64,000 bases of DNA from Litorivicinus lipolyticus (GTDB lineage: Bacteria; Pseudomonadota; Gammaproteobacteria; Pseudomonadales; Litorivicinaceae). The notes under the pieces were generated by a model, which made no database searches, was not told the origin of the DNA, and worked only from the letters and a program-made list of their open reading frames with translations. The stretch spans positions 992,001-1,056,000 of the forward strand of contig NZ_CP045871.1 of the NCBI RefSeq assembly GCF_009650135.1, read 5' to 3'. Positions 26,908 through 34,523 of the stretch are shown in pieces. The stretch's first letter is position 1. Each line of letters starts with the position of its first letter. The position numbers and the translations under genes were made by a program.

Positions 26908-27642
26908 TTGGTGTTGCTGGCGTTGGCCGCCGGTACTTTGGATACCCTCGCCGGCGGCGGTGGATTGATCGTCATTCCCGGTCAGATTTTTTTTGGCGTA
27001 CCCGCTGTCGCATCGATTGCCAACAATAAGTGCTCGGCGTTTGCCGGCACGCTGATGGCCAGTTGGCGACTGTGGCGGCGTGGGTTGCTGGTCTGGCACG
27101 AGGTGCGTTACCCGGTGCTGGCAGCCTTTGTCGGTAGCCTGGTCGGGGCATCCATTCTCAAAGGCCTGGACCCGGCCTTTATTGAACGGGTGATCCCGTA
27201 TGCGTTACTTGCCATTGCCAGCTATTTTGCGCTGGCGTCGCGGTTGGATCTGCCGCGCTTCGCCTGTCCGCCAGCGCTGGTGATTTTGAGCATGGGCCTG
27301 GCCGGCGCCTACGACGGTTTTTTGGGGCCGGGCACGGGCTCGATCATGCTGGCGCTGCTGATGGTGGTGACTCAGGCCTCGATGACCCAGGCCACGGTCA
27401 TGGTCAAGGCGTGCAACGGCGCCAGTAATGTAGCGGCACTGATCGTTTTTGCGCCCAGTGCGCTGGTGCTCTGGCCGGTTGTGGTGTGTTTGCTGGTTGG
27501 GCAGTTGGCTGGCGGTTGGATTGGGGCCCTGCTGGTCGAGCGTCACGCCGAGCGCGTGGCGCGCCCGCTGGTGATCGTGGTGTCCCTGGTGATGGCCCTT
27601 AGATTGTTGTGGATGAACCTTGCGTCTGGCGCTGGTATCTAG
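26908..27642 (+). CDS. TSUP/TauE-SafE family (DUF81) membrane permease
   Basis: The protein has at least 244 residues and about eight membrane helices. The conserved N-terminal motif GTLDTLAGGGGLIVIPG and the mid-repeat GAYDGFLGPGTGSIM mark the TSUP family, whose members export sulfite, sulfoacetate or other organosulfur anions. TTG 26908 is the first conventional start. The frame is open back to the purC stop and encodes [15 protein letters not shown], which resembles the usual family N-terminus. The real start may therefore be a rare ATT at 26866 or another codon upstream. Confidence 0.82.
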   Translation: MVLLALAAGTLDTLAGGGGLIVIPGQIFFGVPAVASIANNKCSAFAGTLMASWRLWRRGLLVWHEVRYPVLAAFVGSLVGASILKGLDPAFIERVIPYALLAIASYFALASRLDLPRFACPPALVILSMGLAGAYDGFLGPGTGSIMLALLMVVTQASMTQATVMVKACNGASNVAALIVFAPSALVLWPVVVCLLVGQLAGGWIGALLVERHAERVARPLVIVVSLVMALRLLWMNLASGAGI

Positions 27643-27648
27643 CACAAT
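27620..27648 (+). promoter_or_regulatory. Candidate promoter of the SRP RNA gene
   Basis: TTGCGT (27620-27625) and CACAAT (27643-27648) are spaced 17 bp apart and followed by a GC-rich discriminator. The elements are weak individually, and the predicted start precedes the mature RNA by about 20 nt. Confidence 0.35.
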
Positions 27649-27675
27649 TCGCACCCCCAGAAAGGGTCAATGGTG

Positions 27676-27779
27676 ACCCCCGTCGGTCCCCTCGCGGTGA
27701 TCGCTTGTAAACTCCGCCAGGCCCGGAAGGGAGCAACGGTAGCAAGTTGATTGTGCGCCGGGGTGTGGCTGACGGGGGG
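27676..27779 (+). ncRNA. ffs: Signal recognition particle 4.5S RNA
   Basis: The 5' end CCCCCGTC (27677-27684) pairs with GACGGGGG (27771-27778), closing a long hairpin. The apical part contains the SRP core CAGGCCCGGAAGGGAGCA, which binds Ffh, and an internal loop partner. Size (about 104 nt) and location before dnaX match the 4.5S RNA of Pseudomonas and E. coli relatives. The ends are inferred from pairing and may be off by a few bases. Confidence 0.92.
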
Positions 27780-27804
27780 AGCCTCCATTAAAGGCGAGGG
27801 TATT

Positions 27805-29601
27805 TTGTCTCAAGTACTGGCCCGGAAATACCGTCCACGTAATTTTCAACAGCTCGTCGGACAAGACCACGTCTCTCAAGCGCTGACCAACGCGCTCACC
27901 AATGACCGATTGCACCATGCTTATTTGTTTGTTGGCACCCGCGGTGTCGGCAAGACCAGTATCGCCCGAATTTTAGCCCGCTGTTTAAACTGTGAAACCG
28001 GCGTCACCGCCACACCCTGTTTGACCTGTGGCACTTGTCAGTCGATTGAGGCCGGGCGTTTCATCGATCTGATCGAGGTCGACGCGGCCAGTCGAACCAA
28101 AGTCGAAGACACCCGCGAGTTGCTGGAAAACGTGCAGTACGCACCCAGCGAAGGCCGCTTTAAGGTCTATCTGATCGACGAAGTCCACATGCTCTCGGCC
28201 AGCTCGTTTAATGCGCTGCTGAAAACTCTCGAAGAGCCTCCGGCTCACGTAAAGTTTTTGCTCGCGACCACGGATCCGCAAAAAGTCCCGATGACGGTGT
28301 TAAGCCGCTGCTTGCAGTTCCGGCTGCGCGATCTGCCGGCGGACGATATTGCCGCGCATTTGGCTAACGTGTTGACCCAAGAAGCGATCGAGCACGACGG
28401 CGAGGCGCTGAACGCGATCGGACGCGCAGCGCGTGGCAGTATCCGTGATGCCATGACCCTGACCGACCAAGCCATCGCGTTTAGCAACGGCAGTGTCACC
28501 GCAGCGCCGGTGCGCGATATGTTGGGGATTCATGGTCAAGACTCGATCCCGGACTTGATTCGTTTGGTTAGTGTGGGCGATGCCGCCGGCGTAATCAGTT
28601 GGATTGCCGAGACCGCACAGGTAGCACCCCAGTGGGGCGGGCTGATTGAAGCCTTGCAGCGAGCGTTGCACGCCGAGGCGGTCGCCCTGACCTTGGGCAA
28701 GCCGTCAGTGTTGGCACCGGAAGAAGCCCAACTGTATTACCAGATAGCGACGCAAGCCTACCAAGACTTGGCGTTTGCGCCGGAAGAGCGAATCGGGTTT
28801 GAAATGATGGCCATGCGGTTGTTGGCGTTTCGCCCGGCGCGGCAAACCGAGTATCCGGTGGCCTCGGCAACGCCTGTGGCAGCGCCCGAGCCGGTGGCAA
28901 CGCCCGAGCCGGTGGCAGCGCCCGAGCCGGTGGCAACGCCCGAGCCTGTGGCAGCGCCCGAGCCTGTGGCAGCGCCCGAGCCTGTGGCAGCGCCCGAGCC
29001 TGTGGCAGCGCCCGAGCCTGTGGCAGCGCCCGAGCCTGTGGCAGCGCCTGAGCCTGTGGCAGCGCCCGAGCCTGTGGCAGCGCCCGAGCCTGTGGCAGCG
29101 CCTGAGCCGGTGGCCGCGCCTGAGTCTGCGGTGGATTTGCCCTGGGGTGATTCCGCGCCCACGGCCGCTCTCACGGCCGCGCCGGTGGCGGTTAATGCCA
29201 GCGCTGAGCTGTCGCCGGAGCAATGGACCGACTTGCTAGCCGAGCTCGGTATCGCCGGGTTTGGTGAGTCGATGTTGCGTGCCAGCGAATGGTTGGGCAT
29301 TTCGGGTAATCAGGCGCGGCTGCGGATTCCCGAGGACGCTCGAGAGTTATTCAGCGAGCCCTTTCAAAAGCGTGCCGCGACCTTACTGACGGCACGTTTG
29401 GGTCAGCAAATTTCCGGTTTGGACATTGAGTGGACCGAACCTGTGTTGGCCACGCCGGCACAAGTATTAGAGCAGCGGGCTGCGGCGCGCTTGGCCCAAG
29501 CCAAGGTGGATTTCGCTCGCGAGCCCACCGTAAAGTGGTTGTCCGAGACCTTCGATGCACAGATCGACGAGTCCAGCGTGACCCCGAAAGGAGATAAGTA
29601 G
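27805..29601 (+). CDS. dnaX: DNA polymerase III subunit tau DnaX
   Basis: This clamp-loader ATPase has 598 residues. The Walker A motif GTRGVGKTS carries Lys50, the zinc module uses Cys63, Cys72, Cys75 and Cys78, and Walker B is LIDEVHML. TTG 27805 gives the conserved start SQVLARKYRPRNFQQLVGQ; any longer form would overlap the SRP RNA. After the AAA+ and collar domains, residues 360-437 are 13 perfect-length hexapeptide units (A/T)PEPVA, then the tau-specific C-terminal domain. I see no A6G slippery site for a gamma product. Confidence 0.96.
   Translation: MSQVLARKYRPRNFQQLVGQDHVSQALTNALTNDRLHHAYLFVGTRGVGKTSIARILARCLNCETGVTATPCLTCGTCQSIEAGRFIDLIEVDAASRTKVEDTRELLENVQYAPSEGRFKVYLIDEVHMLSASSFNALLKTLEEPPAHVKFLLATTDPQKVPMTVLSRCLQFRLRDLPADDIAAHLANVLTQEAIEHDGEALNAIGRAARGSIRDAMTLTDQAIAFSNGSVTAAPVRDMLGIHGQDSIPDLIRLVSVGDAAGVISWIAETAQVAPQWGGLIEALQRALHAEAVALTLGKPSVLAPEEAQLYYQIATQAYQDLAFAPEERIGFEMMAMRLLAFRPARQTEYPVASATPVAAPEPVATPEPVAAPEPVATPEPVAAPEPVAAPEPVAAPEPVAAPEPVAAPEPVAAPEPVAAPEPVAAPEPVAAPEPVAAPESAVDLPWGDSAPTAALTAAPVAVNASAELSPEQWTDLLAELGIAGFGESMLRASEWLGISGNQARLRIPEDARELFSEPFQKRAATLLTARLGQQISGLDIEWTEPVLATPAQVLEQRAAARLAQAKVDFAREPTVKWLSETFDAQIDESSVTPKGDK
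28882..29115 (+). repeat. Tandem repeat of 13 units of 18 bp within dnaX
   Basis: Consensus unit GCGCCCGAGCCTGTGGCA with few substitutions (first base A or G, CCT/CCG, CCC/CCT). It encodes (A/T)PEPVA thirteen times in frame, with degenerate half units on both sides. The central units are identical, which points to recent expansion. It forms the linker between the clamp-loader core and the tau C-terminal domain. Confidence 0.95.
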
Positions 29602-29916
29602 ATGTTTAACATGGGTGACCTGATGGGCCAGATGAAAGACATGCAGTCCAAAATTCAAGAGCAGCAGGCCGAGATGCTAAAGCTTGAGGTCCTGGGCGAG
29701 GCTGGCGCCGGTTTGGTTAGCGTGCGCTTGAACGGTGGTCGTGACGTGCTGGCCGTGCAAATTGATGACAGCCTGATGGGCGATGACAAAGGTGTACTGC
29801 AGGACTTGTTGGCCGCAGCCATTAACGACGCCAATCAAAAACTCGAAAAGCTGATGCAAAGCAAGATGATGGGCATGATGCCCGGTATGGGTGGCATGGG
29901 CCCGGGCGGCGCGTGA
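29602..29916 (+). CDS. ybaB: YbaB/EbfC nucleoid-associated protein
   Basis: The 104-residue dimeric DNA-binding protein contains the family segments MGDLMGQMKDMQSKIQEQQ and VRLNGGRDVLAVQID. The C-terminus is a Met/Gly-rich tail (MMGMMPGMGGMGPGG). It starts directly after the dnaX stop, with AGGAG inside the dnaX end. Its stop overlaps the GTG start of recR. The dnaX-ybaB-recR trio is strongly conserved. Confidence 0.96.
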   Translation: MFNMGDLMGQMKDMQSKIQEQQAEMLKLEVLGEAGAGLVSVRLNGGRDVLAVQIDDSLMGDDKGVLQDLLAAAINDANQKLEKLMQSKMMGMMPGMGGMGPGGA

Positions 29917-30506
29917 AGTCGTTCAGTCCGCTGTTTGACGAGCTGCAGCGATCGCTGCAGGTGTTGCCGGGGGTGGGGCCACGTAGTGCGCAGCGCATGG
30001 CCCTCAACCTGATTGAGCGGACGCCGTCTGAGGCCAGCAAACTGGCGACCGTATTGGCCCAAGCCCTTCGGGATATCAGCCATTGCCATACCTGTTACGT
30101 GCTGTCCGAATCCGAGACTTGTCAAATCTGTGCCGACCCCAAACGCGACGCCCACCGCTTGATGGTGGTCGAGTCGCCGGGTCAGTTGATGGCCTTTGAA
30201 CGGGCCGGCTTGCACGACGGTCACTATTTTGTGCTCAACGGTTTGATCTCACCGTTGGACGGTATCAGCCCGGACCAGGTGCGCATCCCGCAATTATTGA
30301 AGCGCGTGGGTGACGGTGTCACCGAGGTGGTATTAGCCCTGACCAGTAGCGTCGAGGGCGAGGCAACCGCGCATTACATCAAAGCCCAGTGCCCAGGCGT
30401 GACGCTGACCCGGCTAGCCCGGGGCATCCCGATGGGGGGCGATATCGAGTCGCTTGACCCGAACACGCTGGAATTGGCGTTGGGCGCCCGCGAGTCGTGG
30501 TCATGA
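29913..30506 (+). CDS. recR: Recombination mediator RecR
   Basis: The product is 197 residues. RecR works with RecF/RecO to load RecA onto SSB-coated DNA. An N-terminal helix-hairpin-helix (LPGVGPRSAQRMA), a four-cysteine zinc finger (CHTCYVLSESETCQIC) and a Toprim domain (VVESPGQLMAFE) are followed by the C-terminal Walker-B-like region RLARGIPMGGDIE. GTG 29913 overlaps the ybaB stop by 4 bp. The end overlaps the rnd start by 4 bp. Confidence 0.97.
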   Translation: MKSFSPLFDELQRSLQVLPGVGPRSAQRMALNLIERTPSEASKLATVLAQALRDISHCHTCYVLSESETCQICADPKRDAHRLMVVESPGQLMAFERAGLHDGHYFVLNGLISPLDGISPDQVRIPQLLKRVGDGVTEVVLALTSSVEGEATAHYIKAQCPGVTLTRLARGIPMGGDIESLDPNTLELALGARESWS

Positions 30507-31561
30507 AGTGGCAGTGGGTCGCCGACCAACCCGGCCTTGAACAGGCACTGAGCCAGCCCGATAGTTTTATCGGCGTCGACACCGAGTTTGTTCGCGAGGA
30601 CACCTTTTGGCCAAAGCCTGGCCTGATCCAAATTGGCAATGCCGAACAGGTATTCTTGGTTGATCCGCTGGTTGAACTGGATTTTTCGCCGTTCCAGCGA
30701 TGGATGAAAAACCCCGACCAGATCAAGGTTACCCATGCCGGGTTCGAGGACCTGGAATTGTTCGCTCACCATTTCGCCACGCAGCCATCGCCGTGGTTCG
30801 ACACGCAGTTAGCGTGGGCGGTGTTGGGCGGTCCGATTTCGATCGGACTTGACGGATTGGTCCAGGCCTTTGGCCATGCGCCGCTGGATAAGTCGAAAAG
30901 CCGTAATGACTGGACTCGCCGACCGCTGGCCCGCGATTTGCTCGATTACGCGGCCCAAGACGTGGTCCATTTGCCGTCGATTGCTGCGGATCTTCGTCAG
31001 CAACTGATCGATAAAGACCGCCTCGGCTGGCTGATGGAAGAGCAGGGCGCCGCCATGGACCGTATTCGGGGCGTGATGGCGAATGCATTTGATCCGATGG
31101 ACCGGGTCAAAGGGTTGCACAGCCTAAGCGGACAGGGCATGGCGTGCATGCGCGCCATGGTCAATTGGCGTGATCAAACCGCGCGGGCGAATAACCTGGC
31201 GCGCTCTCGGGTTATCCGCGATGAACTATTGCTGGTATTGGCGGACTGTGAGCGCTGGCCTGATCTGGCCAAGCTGCCTGGCTACCGTGGTGGTGCGACA
31301 CGGCGCTACGCGGACGAACTGAAACAGCACTACGATGCCGGTCGTGCGGCGCCGGCGGAGGCTGCGTTGGACAAACCGACGCGGCCGTCGCCACAACAGA
31401 AAAAAGCCAATCAGGCGCTTAAGGCTGCAGTCACCGCCTGCGCCGAGCGCCACGGACTGGCGCCGGAGTTTTTGGCCCGCCGTAAAGACATCGAAGCCTG
31501 GGCCGCGGCCAAAAGCCAGCCCCAGGGCTGGCGTGCAACCCTATTGAAGGAATGGTTATGA
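30503..31561 (+). CDS. rnd: Ribonuclease D
   Basis: The 352-residue 3'-5' exoribonuclease matures tRNA and other stable RNA ends. The DEDD exonuclease motifs are visible: Asp26-x-Glu28 in GVDTEFVRE, the second Asp in THAGFEDLELF, and DYAAQDVVHLP for motif III. A first HRDC domain (about 205-285) and a second, more degenerate one follow. ATG 30503 overlaps the recR stop; a GTG two codons earlier is possible. It is followed by ycgL with a 4-bp overlap. Confidence 0.95.
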   Translation: MKWQWVADQPGLEQALSQPDSFIGVDTEFVREDTFWPKPGLIQIGNAEQVFLVDPLVELDFSPFQRWMKNPDQIKVTHAGFEDLELFAHHFATQPSPWFDTQLAWAVLGGPISIGLDGLVQAFGHAPLDKSKSRNDWTRRPLARDLLDYAAQDVVHLPSIAADLRQQLIDKDRLGWLMEEQGAAMDRIRGVMANAFDPMDRVKGLHSLSGQGMACMRAMVNWRDQTARANNLARSRVIRDELLLVLADCERWPDLAKLPGYRGGATRRYADELKQHYDAGRAAPAEAALDKPTRPSPQQKKANQALKAAVTACAERHGLAPEFLARRKDIEAWAAAKSQPQGWRATLLKEWL

Positions 31562-31884
31562 AGCATTTGATCCAGGTATTTAAAAGCGCCAATAAAGACG
31601 AGATGTACCTGTACGTCGAAAAAAGTGACGGCCTCAAGCGTGTGCCTGATGCCTTGATGGAGCGCTTTGGCAAGGCCACGTCGGTGATGCTGCTGCCGCT
31701 AACGGATCAGCGAAAACTGGCCCGGGCGGACGCCACTGAAGTGCTGAAACAGATCGATGCCCAGGGCTTTTATTTGCAGATGCCGCCGGCCAAGGATGAC
31801 GTCATGGACGAAACTGCAAAGTTGTACGAGGAGTACTGCTCTAAGTTTGATCAGGATCCGGAATTGGGCGGTCAAAGCGCATAA
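31558..31884 (+). CDS. ycgL: YcgL-domain protein
   Basis: The 108-residue protein of the YcgL family (PF05166) has the conserved DEMYLYVEKSDGLKRVP and QGFYLQMPP. ATG 31558 was chosen because AAGGA (31547-31551) is then 6 bp away and it overlaps the rnd stop; another ATG lies two codons upstream. Function is unknown; the pairing with rnd is common in gammaproteobacteria. The last 44 bases overlap the convergent transporter gene. Confidence 0.92.
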   Translation: MKHLIQVFKSANKDEMYLYVEKSDGLKRVPDALMERFGKATSVMLLPLTDQRKLARADATEVLKQIDAQGFYLQMPPAKDDVMDETAKLYEEYCSKFDQDPELGGQSA

Positions 31885-32998
31885 CTGTCGGTGCCATGAC
31901 CAGGCTGGCACTGGCCAGCACCCAAAAGTAGTCGCGTGCTGAGAGCCCAAGTACGCTCAGTAGTCCAATCCCGGCGACCGCCGATGCAATCATGTAAACC
32001 GCGTTAAGCCGGTTGTTAAGGGCAATGGCTTGCGGTAAGTCGTCGTCCGATAACCGTGTCTGAAGACGCACGTACAGCGGCACTACGTAAAGTCCGCCAG
32101 CAATCCCCAACCCCGCCAACGCGATCAAGCCCGCGCTCATCCCGCTGGCACCGGCGACTGGCAGCCACAGACCCATAATCATCAGCCCGATCCAGCCCGC
32201 GCGGTGGCTGTGGCGCACGCGCGCGGACAGTGGGCTGCCGATTGCTACGCCGATGGCGAACGCGGCTAGGCAGTAGCTGACGTGCTGGGGACCAAGGCCC
32301 ATGAGTTCGCGAGCCAATAAACCGAGTTGGGTCAGGTAACTGGCGCCAAGAAACCAGAACCAACTGATCAATCGTCGGCAGCGGCGGGTTTCGGCACCGT
32401 CATGATAAGGGGCCGGTGTCGGGTTGCGTGGCGGCATCGGTGTCAGCCGCGTTGCCATCCATAGGCCCGCGACGGCCAGCGTCAACACCAAGGCCACCAG
32501 CAGTGCAGGTCGCGTTACTAAGGCGCCGCCGACTAACGAGCCGGCCAAGATCGCGACAAAGGTCAAGGCCTCGATCATGCCGGTTACCTTGGGCAGTTGT
32601 CTCGGCGCCACAGCACGTGCTGGCCAGGAAAATTTTACCGGTCCAAAGAACGTACTTTGCGTGCCCAATAGAAATAGAGATAACAGCAGTAATAATGGCT
32701 GTTTCAACAGGATTCCAGCGCCGGCGACGATTGCACAGACGATTTCCAGTTGTTTAATTATTACCATGGCGCGGCGGTAGTCTTGGCGCGTACTCCAGCG
32801 ACCGGCATAGCTCGAAAACAATAGGAATGGCAGGATAAACAGGCCCGAGGCGGCGTTGGTCCAAAGGCTGGAGTCCCCGACCAGGGGGATTAAACCGAAG
32901 CTGAATAACACCAAAGCGGCTTGTTTGACGAGGTTGTCATTTGCGGCACCGAGGGCTTGTACCCCCAGGAACAAGAACGTATCCGTGGGCTTATGCAT
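31841..32998 (-). CDS. MFS transporter related to lysophospholipid transporter LplT
   Basis: The 385-residue protein is predicted to have about 10-12 membrane helices. The N-terminal FLGVQALGAANDNLVKQA and the following loop SSYAGRWSTRQDYR resemble the LplT/Aas-type MFS branch, which flips lysophospholipids for re-acylation. No acyltransferase is fused or adjacent, so the substrate is inferred only loosely. The gene is divergent from the response-regulator gene (47 bp) and overlaps ycgL by 44 bp at its 3' end. Confidence 0.75.
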   Translation of the reverse strand: MHKPTDTFLFLGVQALGAANDNLVKQAALVLFSFGLIPLVGDSSLWTNAASGLFILPFLLFSSYAGRWSTRQDYRRAMVIIKQLEIVCAIVAGAGILLKQPLLLLLSLFLLGTQSTFFGPVKFSWPARAVAPRQLPKVTGMIEALTFVAILAGSLVGGALVTRPALLVALVLTLAVAGLWMATRLTPMPPRNPTPAPYHDGAETRRCRRLISWFWFLGASYLTQLGLLARELMGLGPQHVSYCLAAFAIGVAIGSPLSARVRHSHRAGWIGLMIMGLWLPVAGASGMSAGLIALAGLGIAGGLYVVPLYVRLQTRLSDDDLPQAIALNNRLNAVYMIASAVAGIGLLSVLGLSARDYFWVLASASLVMAPTVMRFDRPIPDPDQT

Positions 32999-33004
32999 TC
33001 GTAT

Positions 33005-33010
33005 TATAAT
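33005..33010 (+). promoter_or_regulatory. Candidate -10 element of the response-regulator gene
   Basis: A perfect TATAAT lies 35 bp before the ATG in the 47-bp divergent gap. No matching -35 is seen at 16-18 bp, so activation or coincidence is possible. Confidence 0.4.
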
Positions 33011-33045
33011 CCTGGTTCGCCTTTTACCATTGAGTACTCTCTACT

Positions 33046-33663
33046 ATGCCGGAAGCAACGCCGATCGTTTACGTTGTTGATGATGATCCAGATGTGGCAC
33101 CTGCAATCGCCGCCGCATTAGCCCCGTTGAACTTAAATGTTCGTTCGTACCTGAGTGGCGAATCTTTTCTCGCTGAATACGATGGTACCGCACTTGGTGT
33201 GGTGTTGTTGGACATGCGTATGCCGACGATGTCGGGCTTGGATGTTCAGGATGCTCTGCGCAGCCGCGGGTTCGTGCAACCGGTGATTTTCACCACGGCC
33301 TTTGAGGATGTCGAGTCGGCCGTTCAAGCCATGCGTCATGGTGCCATGGACTACTTGCTGAAGCCGATCGAAGACGAGGAACTGCGTACCCGCATCAAAA
33401 GCGCGATCGAGGAAGCCGCGACAACGGTCAAAGAAAGCTTGGAGTCAGCCGAGGCCCGTCGCCGATTCGAGCGGTTGACACCGCGTGAAATTGAGGTGTT
33501 GGCGTTGATGGTCGAAGGCAAGGCAAACAAAATCATGAGTATCGATTTGGGCGTCAGCCAACGCACGGTTGAAATTCACCGCGCTCGAGTCATGGAAAAA
33601 ATGGAAGCGCGGTCGTTGGCCGATCTATTCCGGCTGTCGCTGTATCTCGACCTGCCTAACTAA
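33046..33663 (+). CDS. FixJ/NarL-type response regulator
   Basis: The product is 205 residues. A receiver domain (1-120) has acidic-pocket residues Asp12/Asp13, phosphoacceptor Asp56 (LLDMRMP), Thr83/Thr84 and Lys106. A short linker is followed by a LuxR-type helix-turn-helix (about 140-200, LTPREIEVLALMVEGKANKIMSIDLGVSQRTVEIHRARVMEKM). This is the FixJ/TodT layout. No histidine kinase is adjacent, so it is an orphan here. It converges on the FNR-type regulator gene with an 8-bp overlap; a shared role in respiratory control is possible but unproven. Confidence 0.88.
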   Translation: MPEATPIVYVVDDDPDVAPAIAAALAPLNLNVRSYLSGESFLAEYDGTALGVVLLDMRMPTMSGLDVQDALRSRGFVQPVIFTTAFEDVESAVQAMRHGAMDYLLKPIEDEELRTRIKSAIEEAATTVKESLESAEARRRFERLTPREIEVLALMVEGKANKIMSIDLGVSQRTVEIHRARVMEKMEARSLADLFRLSLYLDLPN

Positions 33664-34351
33664 TCAATTGCGGGTCGGGGTAGGCCAGCGCGCGAACCCC
33701 GGTTTCGTCTAAAATGTCGATGGTTTTACCGTTGACCGCAATCAAACCCTGGGTCTGTAACTTTTTCAGCGTTCGACTAACCGTTTCCAGTGCCATCACC
33801 AGGTAATTCGCCAGTTCCGTTCGGTTCAGCGGCAGCGTCAGGCGCTGACGGCTAAGTCCGCGGCGCTCGTTGTTATCGGCCAACTTTAGAAACCACTGCC
33901 CCATTCGCGCCGGCGCTTCGTACATCCCCAGTGACTGGTGCCAGCGCGACGATTCGAGTTCGCGTCGGAGCAGTTGAATGGCCTGGCGCGGGTTGTCATT
34001 CAGGCGCTCATGGTCCAGCAAACAGATGCGGCTGCGGCTGACCGCGGTCGCCGCGACCGGACTGGCGTGTTGAAACAAACGCGACAAGCCAACGTAGTCT
34101 CCGGGAAGGGCGACATTAATGATCTGGCGGTCCCCCGTGGGTGTGGTCTGAGTCAGCTTGAACGCACCGCTCTGGACCACCGCTACTTGTATGTCGGACT
34201 GATCCCGAACGAATAGATCCTGGCCGCTATCGACGGTCTGGTGAGCGCTAATAAAAGCTTTGAATGCTTCGGGCACCGCCGCTTCGTGAAAACAGTGTTT
34301 GTCCATTGCGCAGTGCGAACAGCGGCTGTCGGGGTCCAATGGCAGTTGCAT
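33656..34351 (-). CDS. fnr: FNR/Anr-type oxygen-responsive transcription factor
   Basis: The product is 231 residues. The N-terminal cysteines Cys11, Cys14 and Cys20 plus Cys110 correspond to C20, C23, C29 and C122 of E. coli FNR, so a 4Fe-4S oxygen sensor is expected. A cyclic-nucleotide-type beta-roll (25-125) and dimer helix lead to a helix-turn-helix with the FNR recognition pattern ETVSR (about residue 188). This predicts binding to TTGAT-N4-ATCAA boxes. A half-matching site (TTGTCCTAAGTCAA, 34363-34376) lies next to its start. It is divergent from the phasin-like gene. Confidence 0.9.
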   Translation of the reverse strand: MQLPLDPDSRCSHCAMDKHCFHEAAVPEAFKAFISAHQTVDSGQDLFVRDQSDIQVAVVQSGAFKLTQTTPTGDRQIINVALPGDYVGLSRLFQHASPVAATAVSRSRICLLDHERLNDNPRQAIQLLRRELESSRWHQSLGMYEAPARMGQWFLKLADNNERRGLSRQRLTLPLNRTELANYLVMALETVSRTLKKLQTQGLIAVNGKTIDILDETGVRALAYPDPQLIS

Positions 34352-34450
34352 GAGGCAGTCCCTTGTCCTAAGTCAAATCAACTACACCAGTCTCCAATGT
34401 TGTGGTGGGAATAGCGAATTTAGTATTACTACTCAAGTGCAATTAGGTAT

Positions 34451-34463
34451 GTTGCATTGCAAC
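34451..34463. promoter_or_regulatory. Palindromic operator candidate before the phasin-like gene
   Basis: GTTGCA-T-TGCAAC is a perfect 6+6 inverted repeat. A further GTTGCA half-site occurs at 34483-34488. The core TGC-N3-GCA resembles sites described for PHA-responsive repressors such as PhaR. It overlaps the predicted -35, as a repressor site would. Confidence 0.45.
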
Positions 34464-34480
34464 AAGCGTGATGTTATTTT
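34452..34480 (+). promoter_or_regulatory. Candidate promoter of the phasin-like gene
   Basis: TTGCAT (34452-34457) and TATTTT (34475-34480) are spaced 17 bp apart, 43 bp before the ATG. The matches to consensus are modest. The rest of the 172-bp divergent gap is AT-rich and contains no frame I can support. Confidence 0.35.
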
Positions 34481-34523
34481 GCGTTGCACAATTACTCAAT
34501 AGTCCACCAAAGAGGGCGGGATC

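Noticed and set aside
27751..27804. Longer dnaX start at 27751
   Set aside because: It would translate part of the SRP RNA; the conserved N-terminus begins at TTG 27805.
27805..28880. Programmed frameshift site for a gamma form of DnaX
   Set aside because: No A6G or similar slippery run with a downstream stem is seen in the expected region.
28705..29223. Antisense frames made of RCHRLG or SGAATG repeats, and a CRISPR-like appearance
   Set aside because: They are the reverse reading of the 18-bp dnaX minisatellite. There are no unique spacers, so it is not a CRISPR array.
34363..34376. FNR box (TTGTCCTAAGTCAA) at the fnr start
   Set aside because: The half-sites match poorly and it sits only 12 bp before the start codon; mentioned only as a weak possibility.
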